From Streptomyces marianii (lineage in GTDB: Bacteria > Actinomycetota > Actinomycetes > Streptomycetales > Streptomycetaceae), in NCBI RefSeq assembly GCF_005795905.1, contig NZ_VAWE01000001.1, positions 5,073,001 through 5,137,000 of the forward strand: a DNA stretch of 64,000 nt, in the 5' to 3' direction. This document shows positions 36,200 through 45,464 of this stretch, piece by piece; position 1 is the first letter of the stretch; every line of letters starts with the position of its first letter. Position numbers and translations under genes: made by a program. The notes under the pieces are model-generated. The model was not told where the DNA came from. It did not search any database and was given only the letters and a program-made list of their open reading frames with translations.

Positions 36200-36347
36200 C
36201 GCACGCACGGTGCCCCCGGCCGGCTCCCTCGGGACCGGCGGGGGCGGGGATCGTCCGACGCGCGGACGGAGAACGTGCCCGGGCCCCTCGGGACCGGCCG
36301 GGGCCGGTGAGAGGCGCCTGTGGAAGCATGGGACCCGTCACGGTGTG

Positions 36348-36383
36348 CCCCTCTCCGTAGGGGGACGGAAGGCCACGGAGAGG
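36348..36383 (+). promoter_or_regulatory. Alternative hairpins over the hutI ribosome-binding site
   Basis: CCTCTCCGT (36350-36358) pairs fully with ACGGAGAGG (36375-36383), which contains the hutI Shine-Dalgarno sequence. CCCCT (36348-36352) can instead pair with AGGGG (36359-36363). The two folds exclude each other, so translation could be switched. Inference from base pairing only. Confidence 0.45.
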
Positions 36384-36387
36384 AACC

Positions 36388-37560
36388 ATGAGCAGCACTC
36401 TCATCACCCGTATCGGCACCCTCGTCACCAACGACCCCGCCCTCGGCGACGGCAGCCCGCTCGGTCTGATCGAGGACGCGGCCCTCGTCCTCGACGGCGG
36501 CAGCGTCGTCTGGGCCGGCCGTGCCGCCGACGCCCCGGACGCCGACGAGCGCCACGACGCGGGCGGCCGCGCGGTCATCCCCGGGTTCGTGGACTCGCAC
36601 TCGCATCTCGTGTTCGCCGGCGACCGCACCGCCGAGTTCAACGCCCGTATGTCCGGCCGCGCCTACTCGGCGGGCGGGATCAGGACGACCGTCGCCGCGA
36701 CCCGCGCCGCGAGCGACGAGGAACTCGAGGCGAACCTCACCCGCTACCTCGACGAGGCGCTGCGCCAGGGCACCACCACCTTCGAGACCAAGTCCGGGTA
36801 CGGGCTCACCGTGGCCGACGAGGCCCGCGCCCTGCGCATCGCCGCGCGGCACACCGAGGAGGTGACCTACCTCGGTGCCCATATCGTGTCCCCCGACTAC
36901 GCGGACGACCCCGCCGCGTACGTCGCGCTCGTGACGGGCGAGATGCTCGACGCCTGCGCCCCGCACGCCCGCTGGGTCGACGTGTTCTGCGAGAAGGGCG
37001 CGTTCGACGGGGACCAGGCCCGTGCGATCCTCACGGCGGGGACGGCCAGGGGACTCGTTCCGCGCGTGCACGCCAACCAGCTGACCTACGGACCCGGCGT
37101 CCAGCTCGCCGTCGAGCTGGAGGCGGCCTCCGCCGACCACTGCACGCACCTCACCCAGGCGGACGTCGACGCCCTCGCGAGCGGAAACACGGTCGCCACC
37201 CTGCTCCCGGGTGCCGAGTTCTCCACTCGCGCCGAGTGGCCCGATGCCCGCAGGCTGCTCGACGCGGGGGTGACCGTCGCGTTGTCGACGGACTGCAACC
37301 CGGGCTCCTCGTTCACCTCCTCCGTGCCGTTCTGCATCGCCCTGGCGGTACGGGACATGGGGATGACGCCGGACGAGGCCGTCTGGTCCGCCACGGCGGG
37401 CGGAGCCGCCGCACTGCGCCGCACCGACATCGGCCGCCTGGCGCCCGGCGCCCGCGCCGACCTCGTCGTCCTGGACGCGCCGAGCCATGTCCATCTGGCC
37501 TACCGTCCGGGGGTTCCGCTGGTGCGCGAGGTGTGGCGACGGGGGGCGCGAGCGGTCTGA
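36388..37560 (+). CDS. hutI: Imidazolonepropionase
   Basis: Third enzyme of histidine breakdown, hydrolysing imidazolonepropionate to N-formimidoyl-glutamate. The 390-residue metal-dependent amidohydrolase shows [14 protein letters not shown] (H-x-H) near residue 72, [12 protein letters not shown] near 130, [20 protein letters not shown] near 250 and STDCNPGSS near 310. The ATG at 36388 is preceded by GGAGAGG, which can be hidden in a hairpin. It is separated from hutF by about 2.8 kb of other DNA and so must have its own transcription signals. Confidence 0.96.
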   Translation: MSSTLITRIGTLVTNDPALGDGSPLGLIEDAALVLDGGSVVWAGRAADAPDADERHDAGGRAVIPGFVDSHSHLVFAGDRTAEFNARMSGRAYSAGGIRTTVAATRAASDEELEANLTRYLDEALRQGTTTFETKSGYGLTVADEARALRIAARHTEEVTYLGAHIVSPDYADDPAAYVALVTGEMLDACAPHARWVDVFCEKGAFDGDQARAILTAGTARGLVPRVHANQLTYGPGVQLAVELEAASADHCTHLTQADVDALASGNTVATLLPGAEFSTRAEWPDARRLLDAGVTVALSTDCNPGSSFTSSVPFCIALAVRDMGMTPDEAVWSATAGGAAALRRTDIGRLAPGARADLVVLDAPSHVHLAYRPGVPLVREVWRRGARAV

Positions 37561-37809
37561 GGATCCGGCGGGGCGCGAACGCCGGGGGAAGGCGTGCGCC
37601 AGGAGCCGCGAGTTGTCCGGCGGACGGTTTCGGTGCGCCGGTCCGGGGGCGGGCGACGCCCCGCGATTCGCCCCATTGGCACCGCCTTCCACAGGACTTC
37701 ACACCTCTTCCCGGGTTGGTCACAGCTTGACCCTCACTCCCTGTTGCGGGGCGTTTTCGGCCGGTACCGTCCTGTCCGGGAAAGCTCGAGGGGGAGACCG
37801 GGGGTCGAG

Positions 37810-38901
37810 TTGAGCGGTGTGCGCATTCGTGTCGTCAGGCCCGGGGAGCTGGACGAGGGGGAGGCCGAGTCCTGGCGCGAGCTGCGCGCCAAGACCGGTG
37901 CCCCGGCCAGTCCTTTCATGGAACCGGAGTTCACCCTGGCCGTCGCCGGGGTGCGACCGGCCGCCAGGGTCGCGGTCGTCGAGGACGACGGAGTACCGGC
38001 CGGCTTCTTCCCCTACGAGAAGGGCCCGTTCGGGTACGGCCGGGCCATCGGGTTCGGTGTCTCCGACTGCCAGGGGGCCGTACTGCGGCCAGGACTGGTC
38101 CTCTCCGCGCGCGAGCTGCTGCGGGCCTGCTCGCTCTCCGTGTGGGAGTTCGACAACCTGGAGGCGGGGCAGGGCCTCTTCGAGCCGGGCGGAGCCGAGG
38201 AGTTCGCCTCGCCGGTGATCGACGTGGGCGAGGGGTACGCCGTGTACGAGGAGCGGCTGCGCGAGCAGTCGCCGAAGTTCCTCAGGACCACCACGGCCAA
38301 GGAGCGCAGGCTGGGCCGGCAGGCGGGCGAGGTGCGGTTCGTCTTCGACGAGCGCGACCCCTCGGCGCTGCGCACGCTGATGGCCTGGAAGTCCGCCCAG
38401 TACCGGAGGACCGGCCGCCGGGACCGCTTCGCCCGGGAGTGGATCAGCACGCTCGTGCGGCGGCTCCACGACACGCGGGCGCCGGGCTGCTCGGGCGTGC
38501 TGTCCGTGCTGTACGCGGCGGACCGCCCGGTCGCCGCGCACTTCGGGCTGCGCTCGCGCACGGTGCTGTCCTGCTGGTTCCCGGCCTACGACACCGCGTA
38601 CGCGAAGTACTCGCCGGGGCTGATCCTGCATCTGCGGATGGCCGAGGCCGCGGCGACCGCGGGCATCGGGATGCTCGACCTCGGCCGCGGCGCCGCCGAG
38701 TACAAGGACGCTCTCAAGACCGGTGAACTCCGGGTACGCGAGGGCGCGTCCGTCCGGCCGGGTCCGGCGGCCGCGCTCCACCGGCTGAGCCGCGAGCCGG
38801 GGCGGCGAGCCCACGGCTTCGTCCGCAGCCGGCCCCGTCTCGCCGGGTACGCGCAGCGGACACTCAGCCGGATCGGCCGGCTGAGGGGCAGGGGTGACTG
38901 A
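37810..38901 (+). CDS. GNAT family (CelD/BcsL-like) acetyltransferase
   Basis: A 363-residue protein with the Acetyltransf_6 layout. The N-terminal half has FMEPEFTLAVAGVRPAARVAVVEDDGVPAGFFPYE. The C-terminal GNAT half has KFLRTTTAKERRLGRQAGEVRFVFDERD, LSVLYAADRPVAAHFGLRSRTVLSCWFPAYD and LDLGRGAAEYKDALKTGE. Such enzymes are linked to cellulose and other exopolysaccharide loci. The start is uncertain: TTG 37810 has a G-rich Shine-Dalgarno sequence about five bases away, and GTG 37819 is an alternative. It is the first gene of the surface polysaccharide cluster. Confidence 0.78.
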   Translation: MSGVRIRVVRPGELDEGEAESWRELRAKTGAPASPFMEPEFTLAVAGVRPAARVAVVEDDGVPAGFFPYEKGPFGYGRAIGFGVSDCQGAVLRPGLVLSARELLRACSLSVWEFDNLEAGQGLFEPGGAEEFASPVIDVGEGYAVYEERLREQSPKFLRTTTAKERRLGRQAGEVRFVFDERDPSALRTLMAWKSAQYRRTGRRDRFAREWISTLVRRLHDTRAPGCSGVLSVLYAADRPVAAHFGLRSRTVLSCWFPAYDTAYAKYSPGLILHLRMAEAAATAGIGMLDLGRGAAEYKDALKTGELRVREGASVRPGPAAALHRLSREPGRRAHGFVRSRPRLAGYAQRTLSRIGRLRGRGD

Positions 38902-38984
38902 CCGTCCGGCCGGCGCGACGGCCGCACCCTTCGCCGCACGTGCTCGCGCACCGGTCGGTCGCACGTGTTCGCGCACCGGCCGCG

Positions 38985-39330
38985 CACCGGTCGTACCGGA
39001 CCGCGCCGGGGCGGGGCTGCGCCGGGGCGGGGCCGACCGGATCGGACCGCGCTGGGGCGGGGTCGACGGGCACCGGGCATGCACCGGTCGTACCGGACCG
39101 CGCCGGGACGGGGCAGACGGACACCGGGCATGCACCGGTCGCACCGGACCGCACCGGAACGGGGTTGCGCCGGGGCGGGGCCGACCCGATCGGACCGCGC
39201 CGGGGCGGGGCCGACCGGATCGGACCGCGCCGGGACGGGGTCGACGGGCACCGGGCATGCACCGGTCGTACCGGACCGCACCGGAACGAGGCCGACCGCA
39301 CCGGACCGCGCAAGGGCGGGGCCGACCACC
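38985..39330. repeat. Complex GC-rich repeat array
   Basis: Interleaved copies of two motifs: CACCGGGCATGCACCGGTCG (about 39080, 39122 and 39249) and GACCGGATCGGACCGCGCCG (about 39038, 39182 and 39211), with small changes. It fills most of the 476-base gap between the GNAT and glycosyltransferase genes. The frame of the next gene stays open across it, but it lacks a start signal and domain sense. Confidence 0.8.
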
Positions 39331-39377
39331 GGACCGTGCAAGGGCAGCGCGCCGACGACACCACCTGGGAGTCCTCC

Positions 39378-40772
39378 ATGCCGAACGTCCCGCCGCGACC
39401 CCACGCCATGCAGGTCGCCGAGCTCGACCTCGACACCCTCGATCCGCCGTCGTCCGCGGAACCGCACGTGGCCCGGGGCGCCCCCGCCCACGGTGTGATC
39501 GCCCTGCGTCCCGGGCCCGGCGGGGCCCCCGTGGGGCCGGGGGAGGTCTTCGTGCTGGTACGGCGCCGGGGCCGTCCCGTCGGCACCCTCACCGCGACCG
39601 TGCCGGACGGGGCCGACCCGGCGGAGATCCTGGCCGCGGTGGCCCGTGACCGGCTGGCGCCGGGCGTCGCGGGCCGCCCGGCGCGCGAGGCCGTCACCCG
39701 CCGTCGCGCCGCTCCGCACCCTGCCGCGCCCCCGGCTGCCGCCGCTCCGGAAGGGGCCGCGCACCGGGCCGCTCCGCCCCGGACCAGCGTTGTCGTCGCC
39801 ACCCGCGAGCGCCCCGGCCGGCTCGCCCGCGCCCTGGACTCGCTGCTCGCCCAAGACCATCCGGACTTCGAGGTCGTCGTCGTCGACAACGCGCCGCTGA
39901 CCGGCGCCACCCGGGAGCTGATCGAGCGCAAGTACGGTGAGCGGGTGCGCTACGTGCACGAGCCCGTGCCGGGTCTCGCCGTCGCCCACAACCGCGGTGT
40001 CGCCGCCTCCGACGGCACCGTGCTCGCCTTCACCGACGACGACGTCGTCGCCGATCCGCACTGGCTGACCGCGCTCACCGCACCGTTCGCCGAGGACCAC
40101 CGCATCGGCTGCGTCACGGGGCTGATCCTCCCCGCGCGCCTCGGCACACCCGCCCAGATCCTGCTGGAGAGCCACGGCGGCTTCGCCAAGGGCTTCGCTC
40201 CCCGCACGTACGATCCGGCGCGGCCGCCCGCCGACGAGCCGCTGTTCCCCTTCACCGCGGGCCGTTTCGGCTCCGGTGCCAACATGGCCTTCCGCGCCCG
40301 GGTGCTCAGGGCGGCCGGCGGCTTCGACCCCGCGACCGGCACCGGCACCGCGGCCCGCGGTGGCGACGACCTCTACGCGTTCGTGCGGATCCTCGTCGAC
40401 GGCCACCGGCTGCGGTACACGCCCGACGCACTGGTCTGGCACCACCACCGGGAGACCGAGCGCGACCTGCGGAACCAGGCGTTCGGCTACGGCGCCGGCC
40501 TCACCGCCTACCTCACCGCGCTCGTCGCCCGCCGGCCCGGCCTGCTTCCGGCGCTGCTCGCCCGGCTGCCCCGCGGCCTCGCCCACGCCCGGACCACGAC
40601 CGCGCACCGCGACGGCGCCGTCGGCGTGCCCGGGGAGCACGGGGCCGGCGGCCACCCATGGCCGCGCAGCCTCTCCCGGCTGGAGCGGCGCGGGATGCTC
40701 GCCGGGCCCCTCGGATACGTCAGGGCCCGCCGCCGGGTCCGCGGCCTGCCGCTCCCCTGGGAGGAGAGATGA
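39378..40772 (+). CDS. Family 2 glycosyltransferase
   Basis: A 464-residue inverting glycosyltransferase. The GT-A domain begins near residue 135 (TSVVVATRERPGRLARALDSLLAQDHPDFEVVVVDNAP), with the metal/UDP motif FTDDDVVADPHWL and the acceptor-side region GRFGSGANMAFRARVLRAAGGFD, then GGDDLYAFVRILVDGHRLRY. The N-terminal 130 residues are an extra domain rich in Ala and Pro. ATG 39378 has GGGAG about six bases upstream. Its stop overlaps the next ATG. Confidence 0.88.
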   Translation: MPNVPPRPHAMQVAELDLDTLDPPSSAEPHVARGAPAHGVIALRPGPGGAPVGPGEVFVLVRRRGRPVGTLTATVPDGADPAEILAAVARDRLAPGVAGRPAREAVTRRRAAPHPAAPPAAAAPEGAAHRAAPPRTSVVVATRERPGRLARALDSLLAQDHPDFEVVVVDNAPLTGATRELIERKYGERVRYVHEPVPGLAVAHNRGVAASDGTVLAFTDDDVVADPHWLTALTAPFAEDHRIGCVTGLILPARLGTPAQILLESHGGFAKGFAPRTYDPARPPADEPLFPFTAGRFGSGANMAFRARVLRAAGGFDPATGTGTAARGGDDLYAFVRILVDGHRLRYTPDALVWHHHRETERDLRNQAFGYGAGLTAYLTALVARRPGLLPALLARLPRGLAHARTTTAHRDGAVGVPGEHGAGGHPWPRSLSRLERRGMLAGPLGYVRARRRVRGLPLPWEER

Positions 40773-41839
40773 CCTCGTCACGTACACCGCGGGCGCCCCG
40801 CGTGCCGCATGAACCTCGAGTGTCCCAAGGACCCCTAGGCCCGCAAGGTTCGCAAGGCCCGCAAGTACCCCTAGGCCCTCAAGGCCCGCAAGTACCCCTA
40901 GGCCCTCAAGGCCCGCAAGGCCCCCAACGACCTCGTGCCACGCCAGATCCCCGAGAGCGCCCAGAGCGCCCAAAGCCCCGAGAGCCCCAAGAGCCCCCAG
41001 AGCCCCGAGAGCCCCAGGCGGCCCGAGCACGCCAAGAGGGCCGAGCAGCCCGCATTCCCGTCCTGCTCTACCACGCGGTCATGGACGATCCGCCCGACTG
41101 GATCGCCGAGTTCACCGTCACTCCCGCGGAGTTCGCCGCCCAGCTCGACGCCGTCGTCGCCAGTGGCCGCACGCCGATCATGATCAGCGCCCTCTCGGAC
41201 CACCTCGCCGGACGCGGCGCACCCCTGCCGCCCCGGCCCGTCGTCCTCACCTTCGACGACGGCTTCGCCGATCTGCCCGGACCCACCGCCGAGGCCCTCG
41301 CCGACCGCGGACTGCCCGCGACCGCGTATCTCACCACCGGCGCCATCACCCGGGGGCTCCGCAGTCTGCTGCCGCCCGCCCCGATGATGACGCTGGCCCA
41401 GGCTCCGCTGCTGGAGCAGCACGGCATGGAGGTCGGCGGCCACACCGTCACCCATGCGCAGCTCGACACGCTCGGGGCCGGGCGGCTGCGCTACGAACTG
41501 CACCACTCCAAGGCCGTCCTGGAGGACGCGCTCGGCCATGAGGTGCGCCATCTCGCCTACCCGCACGGCTACAACAGCAGGGCCGTGCGCCGGGCCGTCC
41601 GGGCGGCCGGGTACGAGTCCGCCGTCGCCGTACGCCACGCGCTCAGCTCGGAGACCGACGAGGCGTACCGGATCGCCCGGCTCATCCTGCGCCGCGGCCA
41701 CACCGTCGCCGACGTCGAGGCGTGGATGGACGGCACGGGTGCGCGGGCCGCCCCGTACCCGGACTCGCTGTCCACCGTGGGCTGGCGCCTCTACCGACGG
41801 GCGCGGGCGGCCGTGAAGGGCCCGGAGTTCGCGGGCTGA
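40769..41839 (+). CDS. Polysaccharide deacetylase with collagen-like N-terminal linker
   Basis: NodB-type deacetylase of 356 residues, acting on N-acetylated sugars of a surface polymer or peptidoglycan. Catalytic motifs: TFDDGFADLP (D163, D164), the zinc pair H225 and H229 in GGHTVTHAQ, and LAYPHGYNS. The first 95 residues are unusual: eleven triplets of G-P-Q or V-P-L type (residues 21-53), then a Pro/Glu/Arg-rich stretch. There is no signal peptide, so the catalytic part may act inside or be exported another way. The start is set by overlap with the GT2 gene (ATGA). Confidence 0.85.
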   Translation: MTSSRTPRAPRVPHEPRVSQGPLGPQGSQGPQVPLGPQGPQVPLGPQGPQGPQRPRATPDPRERPERPKPREPQEPPEPREPQAARARQEGRAARIPVLLYHAVMDDPPDWIAEFTVTPAEFAAQLDAVVASGRTPIMISALSDHLAGRGAPLPPRPVVLTFDDGFADLPGPTAEALADRGLPATAYLTTGAITRGLRSLLPPAPMMTLAQAPLLEQHGMEVGGHTVTHAQLDTLGAGRLRYELHHSKAVLEDALGHEVRHLAYPHGYNSRAVRRAVRAAGYESAVAVRHALSSETDEAYRIARLILRRGHTVADVEAWMDGTGARAAPYPDSLSTVGWRLYRRARAAVKGPEFAG

Positions 41840-41883
41840 CGGGTGAAGATGGTCGAGAGTCACCCAAATCCGAATCAGGTTCC

Positions 41884-41889
41884 TATACT
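41884..41889 (+). promoter_or_regulatory. Candidate -10 before the membrane glycosyltransferase-like gene
   Basis: TATACT, rare in this GC-rich DNA, lies 58 bases before the GTG start. The -35 region is weak. Confidence 0.4.
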
Positions 41890-41946
41890 TCGCTGAAGGG
41901 GCAGCGGCGTGACGGCCGCGCCCACATCCGTGGGGGGAGTCGCACG

Positions 41947-43845
41947 GTGCAGCAACGCGTGCCCACACCGGTCACCGGGGGCAGCGCGCTGCCGCCCGTG
42001 GAGCGGACCGAGGACCACCGGCCGTCCACCGGGCCCGGCGCCCCGCCGCGGAGCCGGCCGTCCCTCCCCGACCTCGCCTGGCTCCCGCTGCTCCTCGGCC
42101 TCGGCCTGTGGTCGTACGCGCTGCCGCGCATCGGCTTCCGCACGATGGGGGAGTACGGGCTCCTCGACCGGCTGCCGGCCGTGTTCTTCGCCGCGCTGCT
42201 CGTGCTCACCGGCGGTTTCCTGCTCGCGCTGCGGCGCGCGGGCACCGCGCCCTGGTGGCCGGCCGCGTACTGCGTGGCGATGCTGTTCGCGCTCAAGGCC
42301 CCGCCCGCGGTCCTGTACGACTCGGTGCGCTACCCGTGGGCCTCCAAGCACGACGCCGTCGTCAACACCCTCCTCGCCAACGGTGAACTGCGACCGCACG
42401 CCGCGCTGTCCGGGAACATGTCGGCCTACGACCAGTGGCCCGGCTTCTTCGGCCTCAACGCCGCCCTGGTGCGCGCCTTCGGCGTCGAGAGCGCCGCCGC
42501 CTACCTCAACTGGGCCCCGGTGGTGCTGGGGCTGCTGCTCCTGCCCGTGCTGGTCCTGCTGTACCGGACCTTCACCGAGGACTGGCGGCTGGTGTGGACC
42601 GGAGTCTGGATCTTCCAGCTCGCCAACTGGGTCGGCCAGGACTACCTCGCCCCGCAGGGCTTCGCGTACCTCCTGCATCTGACGGTACTGGCCGTGGTGC
42701 TGCGCCACTTCGTGCTGCCGGGGTCGGCCGGGAGGCTGCGCGACCGTACCTTCCTCGACCCGGCCGCGGCCGCCGTGCCGCCGCCGACCGGCCGGCGGCA
42801 GCGCGCCGTCTGCGTGCTGGTCCTCACGCCCCTGATCGCCGCGATCAACGCCTCGCACCAGCTCACCCCCGTGATGCTGTGCGTCTCGCTGTTCGCCCTG
42901 CTCTTCACCCGCCGCTACCGCAACCACGGACTCCTCGCCGTCGCCGGAGCCCTGATGCTGGCCTGGGACCTGACGATGGGGCGGCCGCTGTTCACCGAGA
43001 CGCTCGGCACCCTGCGCGAGTCGCTGGGCGAACTGACCCGCAACTCCCGTGCGGGGTACGCCGGACAGCTCACCGGACCGGGACCCGAGCTCGCCGGCCG
43101 GGCCAACGTCCTGATGGTGCTCGCGGTCGCCGTGCTCGCGGCGGTCGCCGTGCTCACGCGCCGCAGGCTGACCCGGAGCGCCCTGCCGCTGCTGCTGGTG
43201 TCGGCGGCGCCGCTCCCGCTGTTCGCCGTCAACGACTACGGCGGCGAAATGCTGTTCCGCGTCTATCTGTTCGGGCTGCCCGGCGCCGCGTTCTTCGCCG
43301 CCGCGGCCCTCGTTCCGGCCGCCGGCGCGCCCCGGGACGCCTCGGCGCGCGCCAGAACCGTCCACCGGCGCGTGGCCCACGTCGCGCTGCCCGTGTCGCT
43401 GGTGGCGCTCACCGCCGGATTCCTGCCGTCGTACTACGGCAAGGAGAGGATGAACTACACCCCACCCGCCGAGACGGCACTGGTCACCAGGGCCATCGAC
43501 CGGGCACCCGAAGGGAGCCTCGTCCTCGCCGCCACCGGGTCCTTCCCGATGGCGCTGCACCGCTACGACCGGCTGGAGCACTGGTTCTTCGCCGAGCAGG
43601 AGCTCCCCGCCAACGAGCGGATGCTCGCCGACCCGGCCCGCCATCTGGCCGACGGCATCCCCCCGGGGACGCGGGCGTACGTCGTCCTCACCCGTACCCA
43701 GGACATCTACACCGCGGGCGAGGGGCTGCTGCCTCCCGGCGGCTTCGCGACGCTGCGCGGCGAGCTGGCCGCGTCCCCGCTCTTCACCGTCGTCGAGGAA
43801 CACCCCTACGGCGTCGTACTCGAATACCGATCACCAGCGAGGTGA
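41947..43845 (+). CDS. Polytopic membrane protein, probable glycopolymer enzyme
   Basis: A 632-residue integral membrane protein with about 10-12 hydrophobic helices (for example LAWLPLLLGLGLWSYAL, AVFFAALLVLTGGFLLAL, WAPVVLGLLLLPVLVLLY, VLMVLAVAVLAAVAVL) and a 140-residue extracytoplasmic C-terminal domain. The loop with SGNMSAYDQWPGFFGLNAAL after the early helices and the overall topology resemble GT-C glycosyltransferases or polymerases. This is not proven. The GTG start has GGGGGGAG seven bases upstream. Confidence 0.7.
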   Translation: MQQRVPTPVTGGSALPPVERTEDHRPSTGPGAPPRSRPSLPDLAWLPLLLGLGLWSYALPRIGFRTMGEYGLLDRLPAVFFAALLVLTGGFLLALRRAGTAPWWPAAYCVAMLFALKAPPAVLYDSVRYPWASKHDAVVNTLLANGELRPHAALSGNMSAYDQWPGFFGLNAALVRAFGVESAAAYLNWAPVVLGLLLLPVLVLLYRTFTEDWRLVWTGVWIFQLANWVGQDYLAPQGFAYLLHLTVLAVVLRHFVLPGSAGRLRDRTFLDPAAAAVPPPTGRRQRAVCVLVLTPLIAAINASHQLTPVMLCVSLFALLFTRRYRNHGLLAVAGALMLAWDLTMGRPLFTETLGTLRESLGELTRNSRAGYAGQLTGPGPELAGRANVLMVLAVAVLAAVAVLTRRRLTRSALPLLLVSAAPLPLFAVNDYGGEMLFRVYLFGLPGAAFFAAAALVPAAGAPRDASARARTVHRRVAHVALPVSLVALTAGFLPSYYGKERMNYTPPAETALVTRAIDRAPEGSLVLAATGSFPMALHRYDRLEHWFFAEQELPANERMLADPARHLADGIPPGTRAYVVLTRTQDIYTAGEGLLPPGGFATLRGELAASPLFTVVEEHPYGVVLEYRSPAR

Positions 43846-43851
43846 GTCCCG

Positions 43852-44358
43852 ATGCCGAAAGAGATCCCGCTCAGAGCCGCCGTGGCACTGTCCGGCTGGG
43901 TGGCGCTCGCGGCGACCCTGCTGCCCGGGGGCTCACCGGCGAGATGGGTGCCGGTGCTCCTGTTCGTCTGCTTCGGCCCCGGCCTCGCGCTGCTGCACCC
44001 GCAGCCGGAGGGCCTGCGGCCCGGCGCCAGGCTGGAGGCGTTCGCGCTGGCCGCGCCGATCAGCCTCTCGATCGGCGTGCTCACCGCCACCTCGCTGTTC
44101 CTGGTGCGGGGATTCACGGTGACGGCGTTCCTGCTGCCCCTCGCCGCCTTCGCGACGGTCGTCGCCGCACTGCCGGGACTCCCGCTCCCCGCGGCCACGC
44201 GCGGAGCGGCCGGACGTGCGCGTGAGTTCTCCCGTGGGGCGCCTCCCGCAACCCCGGCCGGGGAGACGGTCCCGCGATCGGGGAGCGACGCCGCGGCCGA
44301 CGGCGGGAGCGGCGGCACGGCCGGACGTGCTCAACACGACGACGGCGGTGGCCGATGA
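43852..44358 (+). CDS. Small membrane protein of the polysaccharide cluster
   Basis: A 168-residue protein with about four hydrophobic segments in the first 110 residues (VALSGWVALAATLLPGG, VPVLLFVCFGPGLALL, AFALAAPISLSIGVLTA, FLLPLAAFATVVAALPG) and a disordered Gly/Ala-rich tail. It starts six bases after the upstream stop and overlaps the next gene by ATGA. No family is recognised; the context suggests a helper of polymer synthesis. Confidence 0.65.
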   Translation: MPKEIPLRAAVALSGWVALAATLLPGGSPARWVPVLLFVCFGPGLALLHPQPEGLRPGARLEAFALAAPISLSIGVLTATSLFLVRGFTVTAFLLPLAAFATVVAALPGLPLPAATRGAAGRAREFSRGAPPATPAGETVPRSGSDAAADGGSGGTAGRAQHDDGGGR

Positions 44359-45464
44359 GCGGACGGTATTCGGGACCCCGCCGGCGCGCGGGGGCGGCGG
44401 TCGTCCTCGCCACCGTCGCCGCCTTCCTCGCCGGGATCGGGATCTGGGCCACCGCCGACGACGGCACCGCGGACGAGGACTTACCGGAGAACGCCGTGTC
44501 CGGCGAGCCCCCGGGCGGGCCCTGTGCCCCCGACGCCGTACTCGCTCCGCGCTGCGGCGCCTGGTGGGGCGCGTACATCCCCTACGACGAGAACGGCTCG
44601 CTCACCGCACCGGTGTACGCCTTCGAGAAGAAGATCGGGCGGCGGCTCGACCTCGTGTACACGTACCACGACATGTCGGGGAACGAGCTCGACGGCCGGC
44701 TGCTCACCCCCGACGAGCAGGAACTGGGCCGCGACCGGCTGCTCATGCTCGCCTGGGAGTCCACGGTGTGGAAGGAACCGCACCACGCAGGCTGGACCGA
44801 GACCCAGCTCGGCTGGAGGAACATCGCGTCGGGACGGTACGACACCGAGATCGTCGACCCGCAGATCCGCCGCATCAAGGCGTACGGGAAGCGGGTCTTC
44901 CTCTCCTTCGACCAGGAGGTCGACGCCCGGATCAAGGAGGGCGCCGGGACTCCGGAGGAGTACGTCGCCGCCTACCGGCACCTGCGGGACCGCTTCGAGA
45001 AGCTCGGCGCGCGCAATGTGGTGTGGGTGTGGACGGTCTCCGGCTACCTCGGCAGCGCCGACCTGATGAAGCGGCTCTACCCCGGGGACGAGTACGTCGA
45101 CTGGCTCGCGATGGACCAGTACAACTACTACACCTGCCACAAGACCACGGACTGGAAGGACTTCGAACGCAGCCAGCGCCCCAGCCACGACTGGCTGGTC
45201 GCGAACATCTCGGACGAGAAGCCGCTGATGCTCGCCGAGTTCGCGACCGTCCCCGATCCGGCCGATCCCGACCGGCAGCGCGCCTGGTACGCCGCCGTCC
45301 CGCAGGTCGCCAGGACGATGCCCAGGGTGAAGGCGATGGTCCACTGGAACCGCGCGGTGCCGGGCGAGGGCTGCGATCTGACGGTCAACGGCGGACCGGG
45401 CCTGGAGGGCTACCGGCTCGCCGGCCGGGACGCCTGGTTCAGACAGCCGGTCCCGAGCCGCTGA
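44355..45464 (+). CDS. GH26-like glycoside hydrolase with a TTA codon
   Basis: A 369-residue protein with an N-terminal membrane helix or signal (AAVVLATVAAFLAGIGIW), so it is extracytoplasmic. The catalytic barrel begins at GAWWGAYIPY. E188 in LSFDQEVD and E295 in LAEFAT are the likely acid/base and nucleophile in GH26 fashion. WVWTVSGYLGSADLMKRLYPGDEYVDWLAMDQYNYY is typical of this clan. It probably trims or edits the polymer made by this cluster. Codon 43 is TTA (44481-44483), making translation bldA-dependent. Its 3' end overlaps the convergent flippase gene by 26 bases. Confidence 0.8.
   Translation: MSGRYSGPRRRAGAAVVLATVAAFLAGIGIWATADDGTADEDLPENAVSGEPPGGPCAPDAVLAPRCGAWWGAYIPYDENGSLTAPVYAFEKKIGRRLDLVYTYHDMSGNELDGRLLTPDEQELGRDRLLMLAWESTVWKEPHHAGWTETQLGWRNIASGRYDTEIVDPQIRRIKAYGKRVFLSFDQEVDARIKEGAGTPEEYVAAYRHLRDRFEKLGARNVVWVWTVSGYLGSADLMKRLYPGDEYVDWLAMDQYNYYTCHKTTDWKDFERSQRPSHDWLVANISDEKPLMLAEFATVPDPADPDRQRAWYAAVPQVARTMPRVKAMVHWNRAVPGEGCDLTVNGGPGLEGYRLAGRDAWFRQPVPSR

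Noticed and set aside
38940..39377. 146-codon N-terminal extension of the GT2 glycosyltransferase through the repeat array
   Set aside because: The repeats give Arg/Gly/Thr low complexity. ATG 39378 has a good Shine-Dalgarno sequence.
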